NCBI RefSeq assembly: GCF_009796745.1
Contig: NZ_CP047024.1
Span: 992,001 to 1,056,000 of the forward strand
DNA from: Paraglaciecola sp. L1A13
GTDB taxonomy: Bacteria > Pseudomonadota > Gammaproteobacteria > Enterobacterales > Alteromonadaceae
Length of the DNA: 64,000 nucleotides
Direction: 5' to 3'
How positions within the stretch are numbered: position 1 is the stretch's first letter; the number at the start of each line of letters is the position of its first letter. Positions 7,855 through 17,401 of the stretch are shown here, one piece after another. Both the position numbers and the translations under genes were made by a program. Below the pieces are notes generated by a model. It saw only the letters and a program-made list of their open reading frames with translations. It was not told where the DNA came from and ran no database searches.

Positions 7855-10377
7855 CTACCAAGCGTAAGACGTGCGCACGTACCAACTGCCGCCTGTAAAC
7901 CCATAAGGAGAATAGGTATCGTAAAAACCTGTTCCAAAGGAACTTTCTGTGCGCTCTTTAGGATAAGTATTGAAGATATTGTTGGCACCCGCGAAGAACT
8001 CAAGACCATTTTCCATTTGATAACCCGCTTCCATATTTACAATCCACTTAGCTTCATTTTTAGTGTCTAATGCTTCTGTACTGCGTATCACGGTCCACTC
8101 GCCAAAACGAATTGCTCGAGCATTTACTACCCAGCCATCTATGCGATAATTAGCCGATAAGCTGGCTTTAGAATCTGGAACTGCATCGGTATAAGTTCCT
8201 AAACGAGTGCGGTCAAATTGCTCTATTTGTGAACCATCAGCGAGTACTAGACCGGATAATTCTTCTGGATTATCGTCCACACTAACAACATCGACTTTGT
8301 TGTAGTTATAAGCACCGCTTAACGTGAGTTGACCCATATTGACTTCTGGTGTCCATGTAGCCACTAAGTCAACGCCTTTACTACGGGTATCTATCGCATT
8401 GGTAAAATAGTTTACAGCACCTAATGATGCGTCAAAGCCTGCCGCATCAAGGAGTGTTGATATCTCGTCACCGATAGTACCGCCAGATAAGGACAATCGT
8501 GTATCGCCTCTATTAAATTGCGAAGACTGTGCAATGCGATCATCTACATCGATTTGATAAACATCGACGGTGAACGACATATTTTTTGCCGGAGTGTAGC
8601 TAATGCCGGCGCTATAATTGACGGATGTCTCTGGTGTAAGTGGATCGGCTCCTAATGCCAACGCAGCAAGATCTGTTGGGGGCAGGGTTTGGCGTAACAC
8701 AATCGTTTCAGCCACGCCGTCATTATCCAAATCGGCAAATTGTCCACGACTACCGCGGAATCCTAATTGTTGAATACTCGGGGCTCTAAATCCTGTACTA
8801 ATAGATGTTCTTAACGCGATTGAATCATTAATCTCGTAGCGCGCATTTAATTTACCAAGCACTTCTTCGCCAGCAGAATCATTAAAATCTTCGTAACGTA
8901 ATGCGCCAGCTAAAAAGAATTTTTCAGATACGTCCCATGCTAAGTCGACATAAGCATTTATATTGTTGCGCGATATATCATTTTCTGCTTCAGGCTCAAA
9001 ACCAGGAAAGCCTTGGGCACCAGGGGATAGACCGTTGTTACCATCGGCGTAACTAAGTGGCTCTCCTTTCACAATTTCAAAAGATTCTTTTCGAAATTGC
9101 ATCCCAAAAGACACTTGTAATTCACTGTCATCAAGCACAACAGCCCGCGTAGCATCAAACTGAGCAATCATCTCATCTGCATTCATTTCGCCTAGGAAAA
9201 ACGAAGTAGGGCTTGCTGTACCTAGGCTAGCGTTCAAACCGCTGGTGTTATACCAGCTACTTTCATTGCTGCCATAACTCACTGAGAAATCCCAGTCAAA
9301 ATCAAAATTACTTCCTTTAATACCGGTAACGATATCAATATCATCTTCTTTTATTTGTTCTTCAGGGCGAAAGCCGCGGGGGAAAATCTCTTCTATATTA
9401 CGGGCATCATAAGAACGTCGATAAGTAAAAGTGAGGTCAGAGCTGCGGTTGGCATAGGTAGCAAAAGTGTAAAGCTCAAGGTCCCCAATGCTAGTCCCAG
9501 CGTTTACGCCGAAAACACTGGTTTGCTGTGGAAAGTTACCAAAATTTTTGGTGATTTGGCGATCGACAGAAGATTCTCTAGGGTCCCAGCTGCCATCTTC
9601 AAGCGGTAAAAATAAGTTTAAACCTCCATCTTCTGGCAGCGCCAACGTGCGAGCTCGATTAGATAATTTACTTTCTTTAAAATCATAAGATACATTAATG
9701 AAACCGTCTTCACCGAGTGCGAAACCATTGTTTATGCCGACACTAAAGTTTTCGCCATCACCTCGATCAAAATTTTCTCCGGTACTTACAACAGCTCTTC
9801 CACCCTCAGCATCATCCTTTAATATAATGTTGACTACCCCAGCGATAGCATCGGAACCGTATTGTGCAGATGCACCGTCTCGCAGTACTTCTATACGCTC
9901 TATGGCAGAAGAGGGGATCATATTCAAGTCGACCCCGGCTGACCCACTGAACAAGCCCGTGCTGGTATTGATTAGCGCGGTCTTATGGCGTCTTTTACCA
10001 TTCACTAAAACAAGGGTTTGATCTGGATTTAAGCCTCGTAGACCAGCTGATGCTATAAATGTTCCGGTGCCGCCGCCAGAGCGCTGTGGAAGATTAAGAG
10101 ATGGAACAAGGAATCTTAGAGACTCGAATAGCCCTGTTTGTCCCTGTTGCTCAAGTTGTTCACTGGAGAACACGTCAATAGGAGTTGGACTTTCAATAAC
10201 TGTTCTGGGATTGCCTCGCACCCCAGTAACTACGATGTTTTCTAGGTCGGCTGCTTTATCATTGCTCATTGAGGGTAGGTCTCCTTCTTGAGCTACCGCC
10301 GACGAGGCGGCCATAATCGACGCGATAACACCATAAGTGCCAATTTTCACTTTACCCTTTACGTTTTTATTTTTCAT
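7855..10377 (-). CDS. TonB-dependent receptor (copy 1, without STN domain)
   Basis: Outer-membrane active-transport receptor of 840 aa. Signal peptide (residues 1-29, ending SSAVAQ), then LENIVVTGVRG, the plug domain with the conserved GLRGLNPDQTLVLVNGKRR and VLRDGASAQYGSDAIAGVVNIIL, and a 22-stranded barrel ending in WYVRTSYAW with terminal aromatic. It shares long identical stretches with the receptor at 14390-17244, so the two are duplicates. Unlike that copy it has no STN domain in frame, but the DNA immediately upstream is a decayed STN domain. It lies downstream of the TAXI-TRAP genes and upstream of the VCBS gene. Ligand unknown. Confidence 0.93.
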   Translation of the reverse strand: MKNKNVKGKVKIGTYGVIASIMAASSAVAQEGDLPSMSNDKAADLENIVVTGVRGNPRTVIESPTPIDVFSSEQLEQQGQTGLFESLRFLVPSLNLPQRSGGGTGTFIASAGLRGLNPDQTLVLVNGKRRHKTALINTSTGLFSGSAGVDLNMIPSSAIERIEVLRDGASAQYGSDAIAGVVNIILKDDAEGGRAVVSTGENFDRGDGENFSVGINNGFALGEDGFINVSYDFKESKLSNRARTLALPEDGGLNLFLPLEDGSWDPRESSVDRQITKNFGNFPQQTSVFGVNAGTSIGDLELYTFATYANRSSDLTFTYRRSYDARNIEEIFPRGFRPEEQIKEDDIDIVTGIKGSNFDFDWDFSVSYGSNESSWYNTSGLNASLGTASPTSFFLGEMNADEMIAQFDATRAVVLDDSELQVSFGMQFRKESFEIVKGEPLSYADGNNGLSPGAQGFPGFEPEAENDISRNNINAYVDLAWDVSEKFFLAGALRYEDFNDSAGEEVLGKLNARYEINDSIALRTSISTGFRAPSIQQLGFRGSRGQFADLDNDGVAETIVLRQTLPPTDLAALALGADPLTPETSVNYSAGISYTPAKNMSFTVDVYQIDVDDRIAQSSQFNRGDTRLSLSGGTIGDEISTLLDAAGFDASLGAVNYFTNAIDTRSKGVDLVATWTPEVNMGQLTLSGAYNYNKVDVVSVDDNPEELSGLVLADGSQIEQFDRTRLGTYTDAVPDSKASLSANYRIDGWVVNARAIRFGEWTVIRSTEALDTKNEAKWIVNMEAGYQMENGLEFFAGANNIFNTYPKERTESSFGTGFYDTYSPYGFTGGSWYVRTSYAW

Positions 10378-10747
10378 ATTCTCTGCTCTTTGTTAGTCCT
10401 AGGAAGCACTCGGGTCATCGCAGCTTGTTCCTCCAATATAAATGGTAGAATTCGAGTCAATGGTCTTTACAGACCTCTCTCGACAAGCAAAACGAGAAAC
10501 CGGCTTCAACTGAAAAGTGACCTCGCAATGTGTTTTATGTTTTTGAGGTCACAAGTACTTGAGGAAAAATTAAAGCTAAGTTAGCAGCCAGGGCAACGTC
10601 TCTTAACTCATTTCCGGCAGATTGTTCGGGTATGTCAAAATACATTGTCATTATTGTTTAGCTGGCCGGAACGTTTATCTCAAAAGTTAACGTCGACTTG
10701 CTAATAAGCAATGTAAGTACAACAAAGTTTAATACCTTTCGAATCAA
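10378..10747 (-). pseudogene. Decayed signal peptide plus STN domain upstream of TBDR copy 1
   Basis: Read on the minus strand from 10747, the DNA aligns with the first about 130 codons of the receptor at 17244: (L)IRKVLNFVVLTLLISKS matches MIRKILNAVVFMLLVSKS, and MYFDIPEQSAGNELRDVA matches VYFDIPETSAGDGLRNFA, followed by LALIFPQ-LVTS and TLRG-FSVEAG. The original ATG is now TTG. There are in-frame stops after the signal peptide (AS*) and in the middle (SKT*NTLRG), and the tail has small indels. The ATG used by TBDR copy 1 aligns with an internal Met of copy 2 (DNMNKTSLKGKVK). Confidence 0.85.
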
Positions 10748-10800
10748 CTGTTTCCAACTTCAGGTTGAGCGTCAGCATAAAATGGCTGCTGTTCAATCTA

Positions 10801-10850
10801 CCTATACAGAGAATTGAAAAAGAAAAAACCGCTACTTTTTTTCAAAATAA
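10801..10850 (-). promoter_or_regulatory. Conserved promoter-like block upstream of TBDR copy 1
   Basis: On the minus strand: a T/A-rich run, AAAAAAAGTAGCGG, 19 nt, then CTGTATAG. The same elements with the same spacing precede TBDR copy 2 at 17326-17375. Conservation above a dead STN remnant suggests it is a working promoter. Recognition by the local ECF sigma factor is inferred from the FecI-like gene next to copy 2. Confidence 0.6.
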
Positions 10851-11154
10851 CTCAGCGCTTAGCTATAACGCGGTAAATTAAAGAGGCAACACGACCGGAA
10901 TTCGTCGAGCTAAAAAAAAGAAGAAGCGCACAGATACTTGAATATCAACGACAGCTGAATCGAGACAGTCAATGTTAAATACATCACGTCTATTGTACGT
11001 TCAGGAATATGAAGGCAATTAAGCATCAATCTTTAGCGTGACGGCTATGCGCGTCAGCCTAGAGATGAAGTCATTGAAGGTTGAGCGGTCTAATGCAATA
11101 TCTTCATTTTCGTGCTTGGCAACTTGTCAAACATCGTTATCAAAGAGTGATACT
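10851..11154. other. Noncoding stretch between TRAP permease and TBDR copy 1
   Basis: About 300 bases. Apart from the promoter-like block at one end and a hairpin at the other, I see only a short GC-rich inverted element near 11038-11060 (TGACG and CGTCA arms). No coding potential recognised. Confidence 0.4.
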
Positions 11155-11186
11155 TCCGCTATTGATTTGTTCAGACCAATAGCGGA
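11155..11186 (-). terminator. Hairpin after the TRAP permease gene
   Basis: Perfect 10-bp arms TCCGCTATTG and CAATAGCGGA around a 12-nt loop, 12 nt after the permease stop. There is no U-tract on the minus strand, so it may be an mRNA 3-prime stabilising hairpin rather than a terminator. Confidence 0.5.
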
Positions 11187-11198
11187 GCTAGGCGACTT

Positions 11199-13103
11199 TT
11201 AGCGAACAGGAATAGGTTGCAATCTTTCTAACTTAGACGCGCGATAGTTGATTATCGTCGTGACTATGATAATAGCAATACCCAAAGTATTGATAAAAAG
11301 GTTAGGTACCAACATAGTAAACCCTGCTAATAATAATAGGCCACGGGCGGCTATTGGGAGTTTGGTTGCTAATCTTCCTTCAATAGTACCTGCAAAGGAG
11401 ATGATTAATCCAAACGTTAAAATAACAGCTTTAACAAAATCAATATTTTGACCTTCCATCCAGATCAACCCAGAAAATGCCATCATGATCGGTATAATAA
11501 AAAATCCTTGAGCAAGTTTAAAAGCTTGGACTGCAGCTTTCATAGGTGACGTGTTGGCAATACCGGCGGCTGCGAAAGCAGCTAAAGCAATCGGGGGGGT
11601 TACGTTAGAGGTTTGCGACAACCAAAATACAATCATATGCGCAGCGAGTAAACCAACGCCTAACTCAGTTAAACTTGGAACAGCCATAATTGACAATACA
11701 ATATATGCAGCCGTTACCGGTAACCCCATACCGAGAATAATGGCAGCAATTGCAATAAGTCCTAGTACAGACCATAAATAACCGCCAGAAAGGGCCATTA
11801 AAAATTGTGTAAACTGTAGGCCAATACCTGTTTGGCCGACTACACCAACAACAATGCCTGCGGTACCACAAGCTACTGATATAGGTAGCGCTAGTAATGC
11901 GCCTTCTTTCATACCTGCAAAAAAGACCGCTATCGTAATTCGGCTGTGTTTTCTACACATTGCTGCGACCAATATCGCAACGCACCCAGAAATACCCACT
12001 AATATAGGCGAGTAACTCATCAGTAGCAGAGTGGTTATTAAGATTAATGGCACTAAAAAATGCCAGCCATCTTTTAGTACAGTAGAGATTTTTTCAGTCA
12101 CTTCCATACCCTGTAAGCCTAGCTTGCAAGCCATTAAATGCACATACAGCAAGGTACAAGTAAAGTATAATATGGCTGGTGCAATAGAGACTAATAATAT
12201 CTCACTGTAAGGAATGCCGGTAAATTGTGCCATCACAAAAGCACCTGCGCCCATCACAGGCGGCATGATCTGGCCACCCGTTGATGCAGCGGCTTCAATA
12301 CCGGCAGCTTGCTCTGGTTTATAGCCAAGTTTTTTCATCATAGGGATTGTTAATGCGCCAGTTGTCACAGTATTGGCAATGGCGGATCCTGAGATTGAGC
12401 CTAGAGCTGCAGAAGCAATAACACTGGCTTTAGCTGGTCCGCCTCTGTACTTTCCGGCGATAGAAAAAGAGGCGTCAATAAAAAACTTACCTGCCCCCGT
12501 AACCTGTAAAAAGGCTCCAAATAATACAAAAATAAATACTACACCTGCGGCAATTGCAAGTGGCGCACCGTAGATCCCATTGGTTGAAAATACATGGAAT
12601 CGGACAATTTCTTCTATTGAAAACCCTCTGCTGGCCACAACTGAAGGCAATGCGTCGCCAAAAATTGCATAGAACAAAAATAGTGCCGCAATTAATACCA
12701 TTACTGCACCGACTGTGCGGCGTGTTGCTTCAAGCAATAACACGATAATAATTAAACCGGACAACTGGTCCAGCGTCGTTAAACCATCGAGTAGAAAAGA
12801 AATATCATCGTAATCAAAGGAAATAATGTGATATGAAGCCCACGCAGTGGCAATGATAAAAACTACGTCAATACAACGACCAAATAGATATAGCGCTGAG
12901 GAATGTTGGGACTTAACTAACGGAATAGTTAAAAAGACTAAGACTAGTACCCAACTTAAATGGATGGGTCTAAAAACAGGCGCAGATAAATCTGCGGTTA
13001 TGCCCTGCCATATTTGGAAGATTGATAATGCTATTGCCGCCAACGCTGCAATTAACACAACTTTGTTTGTTACCCAATTACTCGTCGTTGTTTGATCCGT
13101 CAT
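11199..13103 (-). CDS. TRAP transporter fused permease (DctQM-type, TAXI class)
   Basis: Inner-membrane permease of a sodium-coupled TRAP uptake system, 634 aa with many hydrophobic helices. The N-terminal third corresponds to the small DctQ part. The rest is the large DctM part with GSISGSAIANTVTTGALTIP, AGIEAAASTGGQIMPPVMG and the second-half GMGLPVTAAYIVLSIMAVP, as in fused permeases that pair with TAXI binding proteins. GGAG lies 6 nt before the ATG. It is 172 nt downstream of the TAXI gene, on the same strand, and forms its partner. Substrate is probably an organic anion, not determinable here. Confidence 0.92.
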   Translation of the reverse strand: MTDQTTTSNWVTNKVVLIAALAAIALSIFQIWQGITADLSAPVFRPIHLSWVLVLVFLTIPLVKSQHSSALYLFGRCIDVVFIIATAWASYHIISFDYDDISFLLDGLTTLDQLSGLIIIVLLLEATRRTVGAVMVLIAALFLFYAIFGDALPSVVASRGFSIEEIVRFHVFSTNGIYGAPLAIAAGVVFIFVLFGAFLQVTGAGKFFIDASFSIAGKYRGGPAKASVIASAALGSISGSAIANTVTTGALTIPMMKKLGYKPEQAAGIEAAASTGGQIMPPVMGAGAFVMAQFTGIPYSEILLVSIAPAILYFTCTLLYVHLMACKLGLQGMEVTEKISTVLKDGWHFLVPLILITTLLLMSYSPILVGISGCVAILVAAMCRKHSRITIAVFFAGMKEGALLALPISVACGTAGIVVGVVGQTGIGLQFTQFLMALSGGYLWSVLGLIAIAAIILGMGLPVTAAYIVLSIMAVPSLTELGVGLLAAHMIVFWLSQTSNVTPPIALAAFAAAGIANTSPMKAAVQAFKLAQGFFIIPIMMAFSGLIWMEGQNIDFVKAVILTFGLIISFAGTIEGRLATKLPIAARGLLLLAGFTMLVPNLFINTLGIAIIIVTTIINYRASKLERLQPIPVR

Positions 13104-13275
13104 GCGATTCTCCGAAGGTAGTCGTGATGGCTACCAACTCACTCATTTTTGTGATTGTATTTCTAATTTAGGCTGGTGCTTGACTGCAGCGGTTTGAATC
13201 CTTATTTGCTGCAATCAATATTTACTATCCGCCTCAATTACCATTCATCAGCGTGATTGTTTAGTTGTATGCAAC

Positions 13276-14202
13276 TTACTTTTGTTCTTTTAAATATTTT
13301 AACGATCCGGGGTGTAAGTTGATTCCGTCTAGTTTGTTCATATTTTCAAGCGTTGTATATTTAGTGACGCTAATCACTTGATTGATTTTTTTCATATTCT
13401 CAAAAGCAACCTTTGTCATCTGATAAGCAAGGTCGGTATCGAGATCCTTGTTTACTATCAGGATATTCCATACGGCTGGTGCGCTAAACGCGGTAACATC
13501 CTTGTAGCTGCCATCTGGAACATCCATTGCTTGATATGACGCATTGTTATCCGAAACAGCTTTAAGCTCTTCTGGTGTAAACGATAGAATTCTAATCTTA
13601 TGAGTGAACGCCAATTCAGTGATTGCACCAACACCGACACTGCCTACGACTACGCCTGCATCTATCTGACCTGCTGAAATAGCATCGGTTGTCGCGGTGT
13701 AATTTAGAGATTGAGCATCGATATCCTTGTCACTTATGCCCAAGGCCGAAAGAATATTAGTTGCACTCACGCGTGTCCCAGAGCCAGGCGCACCCAGTGA
13801 AATGCGTTTGCCTTTTAAGTCTTGAATTGACTGTATATCTGAGTCTGCTGATACAACGAATTGAACCACATTAGGGTACAAAGCAAATAAAACGGCTACA
13901 TCCATTTTACGAGGAAAAGGCTTAACACCTTCATGCGCTTGCAATACCACATTACCCATGGCGATTCCGGCGAGTTGTCTTTTGGTAGCAACTTTGATGG
14001 TATTTTCTACTGAAGCAGCCGTTACTTCAGCTCGCATATCAAAGTCTTCAATATTTTCGCTCCAGATCTTCGCTAACATCCCCCCAAGTGGATAGTAGGT
14101 ACCGCTCTGGCTACCAGTACCAATAGTGTATGTTTCAGCTATGGTGTTAAGCGAAAGTAAGCACGTTAACCCTAGGATCCCATTCTTTAAAATCTTACTC
14201 AT
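13276..14202 (-). CDS. TAXI family TRAP solute-binding protein
   Basis: Periplasmic binding protein that delivers substrate to the TRAP permease downstream. The 308-aa product has a signal peptide (about residues 1-22, ending IAETYT), the family signature IGTGSQSGTYYPLGGMLAKIW right after it, GKRISLGAPGSGTRVSATNIL in the middle and AGVVVGSVGVGAITELA. Length is normal for TAXI proteins. It lies between two related TBDRs, so one idea is that TBDR and TRAP carry the same compound across the two membranes; this is inference. Confidence 0.92.
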   Translation of the reverse strand: MSKILKNGILGLTCLLSLNTIAETYTIGTGSQSGTYYPLGGMLAKIWSENIEDFDMRAEVTAASVENTIKVATKRQLAGIAMGNVVLQAHEGVKPFPRKMDVAVLFALYPNVVQFVVSADSDIQSIQDLKGKRISLGAPGSGTRVSATNILSALGISDKDIDAQSLNYTATTDAISAGQIDAGVVVGSVGVGAITELAFTHKIRILSFTPEELKAVSDNNASYQAMDVPDGSYKDVTAFSAPAVWNILIVNKDLDTDLAYQMTKVAFENMKKINQVISVTKYTTLENMNKLDGINLHPGSLKYLKEQK

Positions 14203-14283
14203 TTTACTAACCCCATGTGCAGGTAACGAAGCCCGCAGTATTAAATTTTTTGCGTTGAATCAACGTAAAAGTTGCTGAAATGT

Positions 14284-14304
14284 TGTTTAGCAAAGTGCTA
14301 AACA
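14284..14304. promoter_or_regulatory. Dyad upstream of the TAXI-TRAP genes
   Basis: Perfect 8-bp arms TGTTTAGC and GCTAAACA separated by AAAGT, about 82 nt before the TAXI start codon and 86 nt after the broken TBDR. It could be an operator for the TRAP genes or a weak terminator. No regulator gene adjacent other than fecI/fecR. Confidence 0.4.
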
Positions 14305-14389
14305 GTGTGGGTAAATTCACCTTGTAAAATTTACTTTTCATCATTATCAAACGTCTCTATTGTCATTGGGTTACCGGCAATCATTTTGA

Positions 14390-17244
14390 TTACCATGCAT
14401 ATGAAGTGCGTATGTACCAGCTTCCTCCAGTGAAACCATAGGGCGAATACGTATCATAGAAGTTAGTCCCTAAAGAATTAGCTAAGCGTTCCTTTGGATA
14501 AACATTGAAGATGTTGTTAGCGCCAGCAAAGAACGCGAGTCCATTTTCTAATTGATAACCGGCTTCTAGGTTAACTATCCATTTTGCTTGGTTATCTGTA
14601 TCGAGATTCTCAGTAGTACCCTTGACTGTCCATCGACCGAAGCGAGTGGCGCGAGCATTTATCAGCCATTTATCTAATCCGTATTTGGTAGAAATGCTAA
14701 GTTTTGAATCAGGTACTGCATCGGTATAGGTGCCTAAACGTTCACGATCGAACTGCTCTATTTGCGAGCCATCAGCTAACACTAAACCTGATAACTCCTG
14801 TGGATTTTCCAGCGAATTAACAACATCAACTTTGTTGTAATTGCACCGCTTAGGATTAGATTGCCCATCACCATTTTAGGCGACCACGTAGCAACGATAT
14901 CGACGCCACGACTTCGTGTATCAATGGCATTCGTAAAATAATTTACAGCGCCTAATGATGCATCAATGCCTGCTTCATCAAGAAGGGCTGAAATTTCATT
15001 ACCAATAGTACCGCCAGATAAAGCCAAACGTTTATCGCCGCGATTAAATTGAGAAGATTGCGCGATACGGTCATCTACATCGATTTGATAAAAATCTATG
15101 GTAAAGGATGTATTTTCTAGGGGGGTGTAGCTAATCCCAGCGCTAACATTAACGGATGTCTCAGGAGTTAGAGGACCTGCCCCTAAAGCCTTTGCAGCGA
15201 GATCGGTCGGAGGTAAAGTCTGACGTAACACAATAATTTCAGCGAAACCGTCGTTATCCAAATCGGTGAATTGTCCACGACTACCACGGAAGCCCAATTG
15301 TTGAATACTTGGTGCTCTAAAGCCAGTATTTATCGAAGTCCGAAATGCCACGCTGTCGCTTATCTCATAGCGGAGGTTTATTTTCCACAATATTTCATCA
15401 CCAGCCGAGTCATTAAATTTTTCGTAACGTAGCGCGCCTGCTAAAAAGAGCTTTTCGGAAACGTCCCATGCTAAATCTATGTATCCATTTATATTATTTC
15501 GAGAAACGTTACTTTCGGCTTCAGGAGAAAAGCCTGGGTAGCCTTGTGCACCTGGCTCTAACCCATTATTCCCGTCAGCGTAACTTAAATACTCCCCTTT
15601 GAGTATTTCAAAACCTTCTCGTCGATATTGCAGACCAAATGATACTTGAAGATCGCTGTTTTCTAATATGAGAGAGCGGGTGGCATCCAGTTGAATTATC
15701 ATTTCCTCTGAGTTCATATTACCCAGAAAAAACGAGGTTGGACTGCCTGAGCCTAAACTGGCATTTACACCGCTGGTATTATTCCAAGAGGTATCATCGA
15801 AGCCGTAGCTCACTGATAAATCCCAATCATACTCTACGCTCGTACCCGTAAGACCTGCGACCACTTCAAAATCACTTTCTTCTATTTGCTCTTCTGGACG
15901 AAACCCTAAAGGGAAAATATCGATAATATTACGCGTGTCACTAGGAAGTCGGTAAGTAAATGTCAGATCTGATATACGATGAGCGTAAGAAGCAAAGCTA
16001 TACAGCTGGGTGTCATGAAGACTAGCCTTAGCATGTACACCAAAAATATTTGTCGTTTGCGGGAAGTTACCAAAATTCTTGGTCACCATACGATCAATGC
16101 TGCTTTCTCTAGGATCAAAGCTTCCGTCTTCTAAAAGGGCAAATAGGTTTCGTCCACCGTCTTCGGGTAACGCTAAAGTGCGAGCACGGTTGGATAATTT
16201 ACTTTCAATAAAATCATAGGATAGATTGATATAACCATCGTCACCTAAGGCGAATCCATTGCTTATGCCAACACTGAGATTTTCGCCGTCACTGCGATCA
16301 AAGTTCTCTCCAGAGGAAATGACAGCTCTGCCCGTTCCAGGTTTATCTTTCAAAATAACATTTATCACCCCAGCGATGGCATCGGAGCCATATTGAGCTG
16401 ATGCCCCATCTCGCAGTACTTCGATACGGTTTATTGCGGAGGTAGGGAGCATATTTAAGTCGACTCCAGCTGAACCACTGAATAAGCCAGTGCTGGTATT
16501 GATTAATGCGGTCTTGTGGCGCCTCTTGCCGTTAACTAATACAAGTGTTTGATCTGGATTCAAGCCTCTTAAGCCTGCTGATGCTATAAACGTTCCCGTT
16601 CCTCCTCCGGAACGTTGCGGTAAATTTAGTGATGGAACAAGAAATCGCAATGATTCAAAGAGTCCTGCTTGACCTTGCTGTTCAAGTTGTTCACTGCTGA
16701 AAACATCGATGGGAATAGGGCTTTTGATAACGGTTCGAGGATTACCTCGTACTCCTGTGACGACTATATTTTCAAGTTCACTTTCCTTAGCAACCGACAC
16801 CTTAGTGGGTGGAATAGATACGACAACATCAGTATCATTAGTTTTTACTTTCCCCTTCAAACTTGTTTTGTTCATATTATCTGTTTTTCGAGAACCCTTT
16901 AAAGCACTCGAATCATCGCCACTTGATTCAATAAAAATTGTAGAGTTCGCGTAAATTGACCCTTTGAGACCAGTCCCCGCAAGCAAATTAATCAGCCCAG
17001 CTTCAACCGAAAAGCGACCTCGTAGGGTGTTTGTTTTCATTGAAGTCACCAGAGCTTGCGGAAAAATTAATGCTAAGTTAGTTGCTTGCGCAAAGTTTCT
17101 TAACCCGTCTCCGGCGGACGTTTCAGGTATGTCAAAATAGACAGTCGTTATATTTTGTTTTGTCAGATCATTGTTCTCTGAAGCGAACGCCGATTTGCTA
17201 ACGAGCAACATAAATACGACAGCGTTTAGTATCTTTCGAATCAT
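14390..17244 (-). pseudogene. STN-containing TonB-dependent receptor (copy 2), frameshifted
   Basis: FecA-like outer-membrane transducer. From the N-terminus: signal peptide (about 1-21, SAFASE), STN signalling domain (about residues 33-110, with VYFDIPETSAGDGLRNFA), linker, plug (VLRDGASAQYGSDAIAGVINVIL) and barrel. Compared with copy 1, four bases (ATAA on the + strand) are missing between 14842 and 14843. The frame therefore shifts after NLILSGA and stops about 18 codons later. The last 130 codons, ending WYIRTSYAW, continue in another frame from a GTG at 14782 that overlaps the stop (TAGTG). Downstream of fecI and fecR in the classic order. Everything else in the gene looks intact, so the lesion is recent, or the two pieces are translated separately. 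Confidence 0.85.
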
Positions 17245-17325
17245 CGTTTTTCAAACTTCAAATTGAAAACGACAATTTGTGAAACGAAACAGACGAAGCA
17301 AACAATAGGCTGCGATTCAACTCTT

Positions 17326-17375
17326 CTATACAGAGAAATAAAAAAGAGAAATCCGCTACTTTTTTTTAAAATAAT
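17326..17375 (-). promoter_or_regulatory. Conserved promoter-like block upstream of TBDR copy 2
   Basis: On the minus strand: AAAAAAAAGTAGCGG, 19 nt, CTGTATAG, about 82 nt before the start codon, matching the block at 10801-10850 in sequence and spacing. It lies just after fecR. By analogy with fecA, it is a candidate target of the adjacent ECF sigma factor. Confidence 0.6.
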
Positions 17376-17401
17376 TAGCATTAATTTGATTGGTAACATG
17401 T

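Noticed and set aside
7707..8009. Open frame of 100 codons on the minus strand overlapping the end of TBDR copy 1
   Set aside because: It overlaps the real receptor C-terminus in another frame and has no family features; it would be a shadow of that gene.
10288..10584. Plus-strand frame of 98 codons across the TBDR start
   Set aside because: The opposite strand carries the TBDR start and STN relic; no coding features on the plus strand.
14390..14782. 130-codon frame as an independent small gene
   Set aside because: It is the C-terminal barrel of the frameshifted receptor, matching copy 1 residue by residue.
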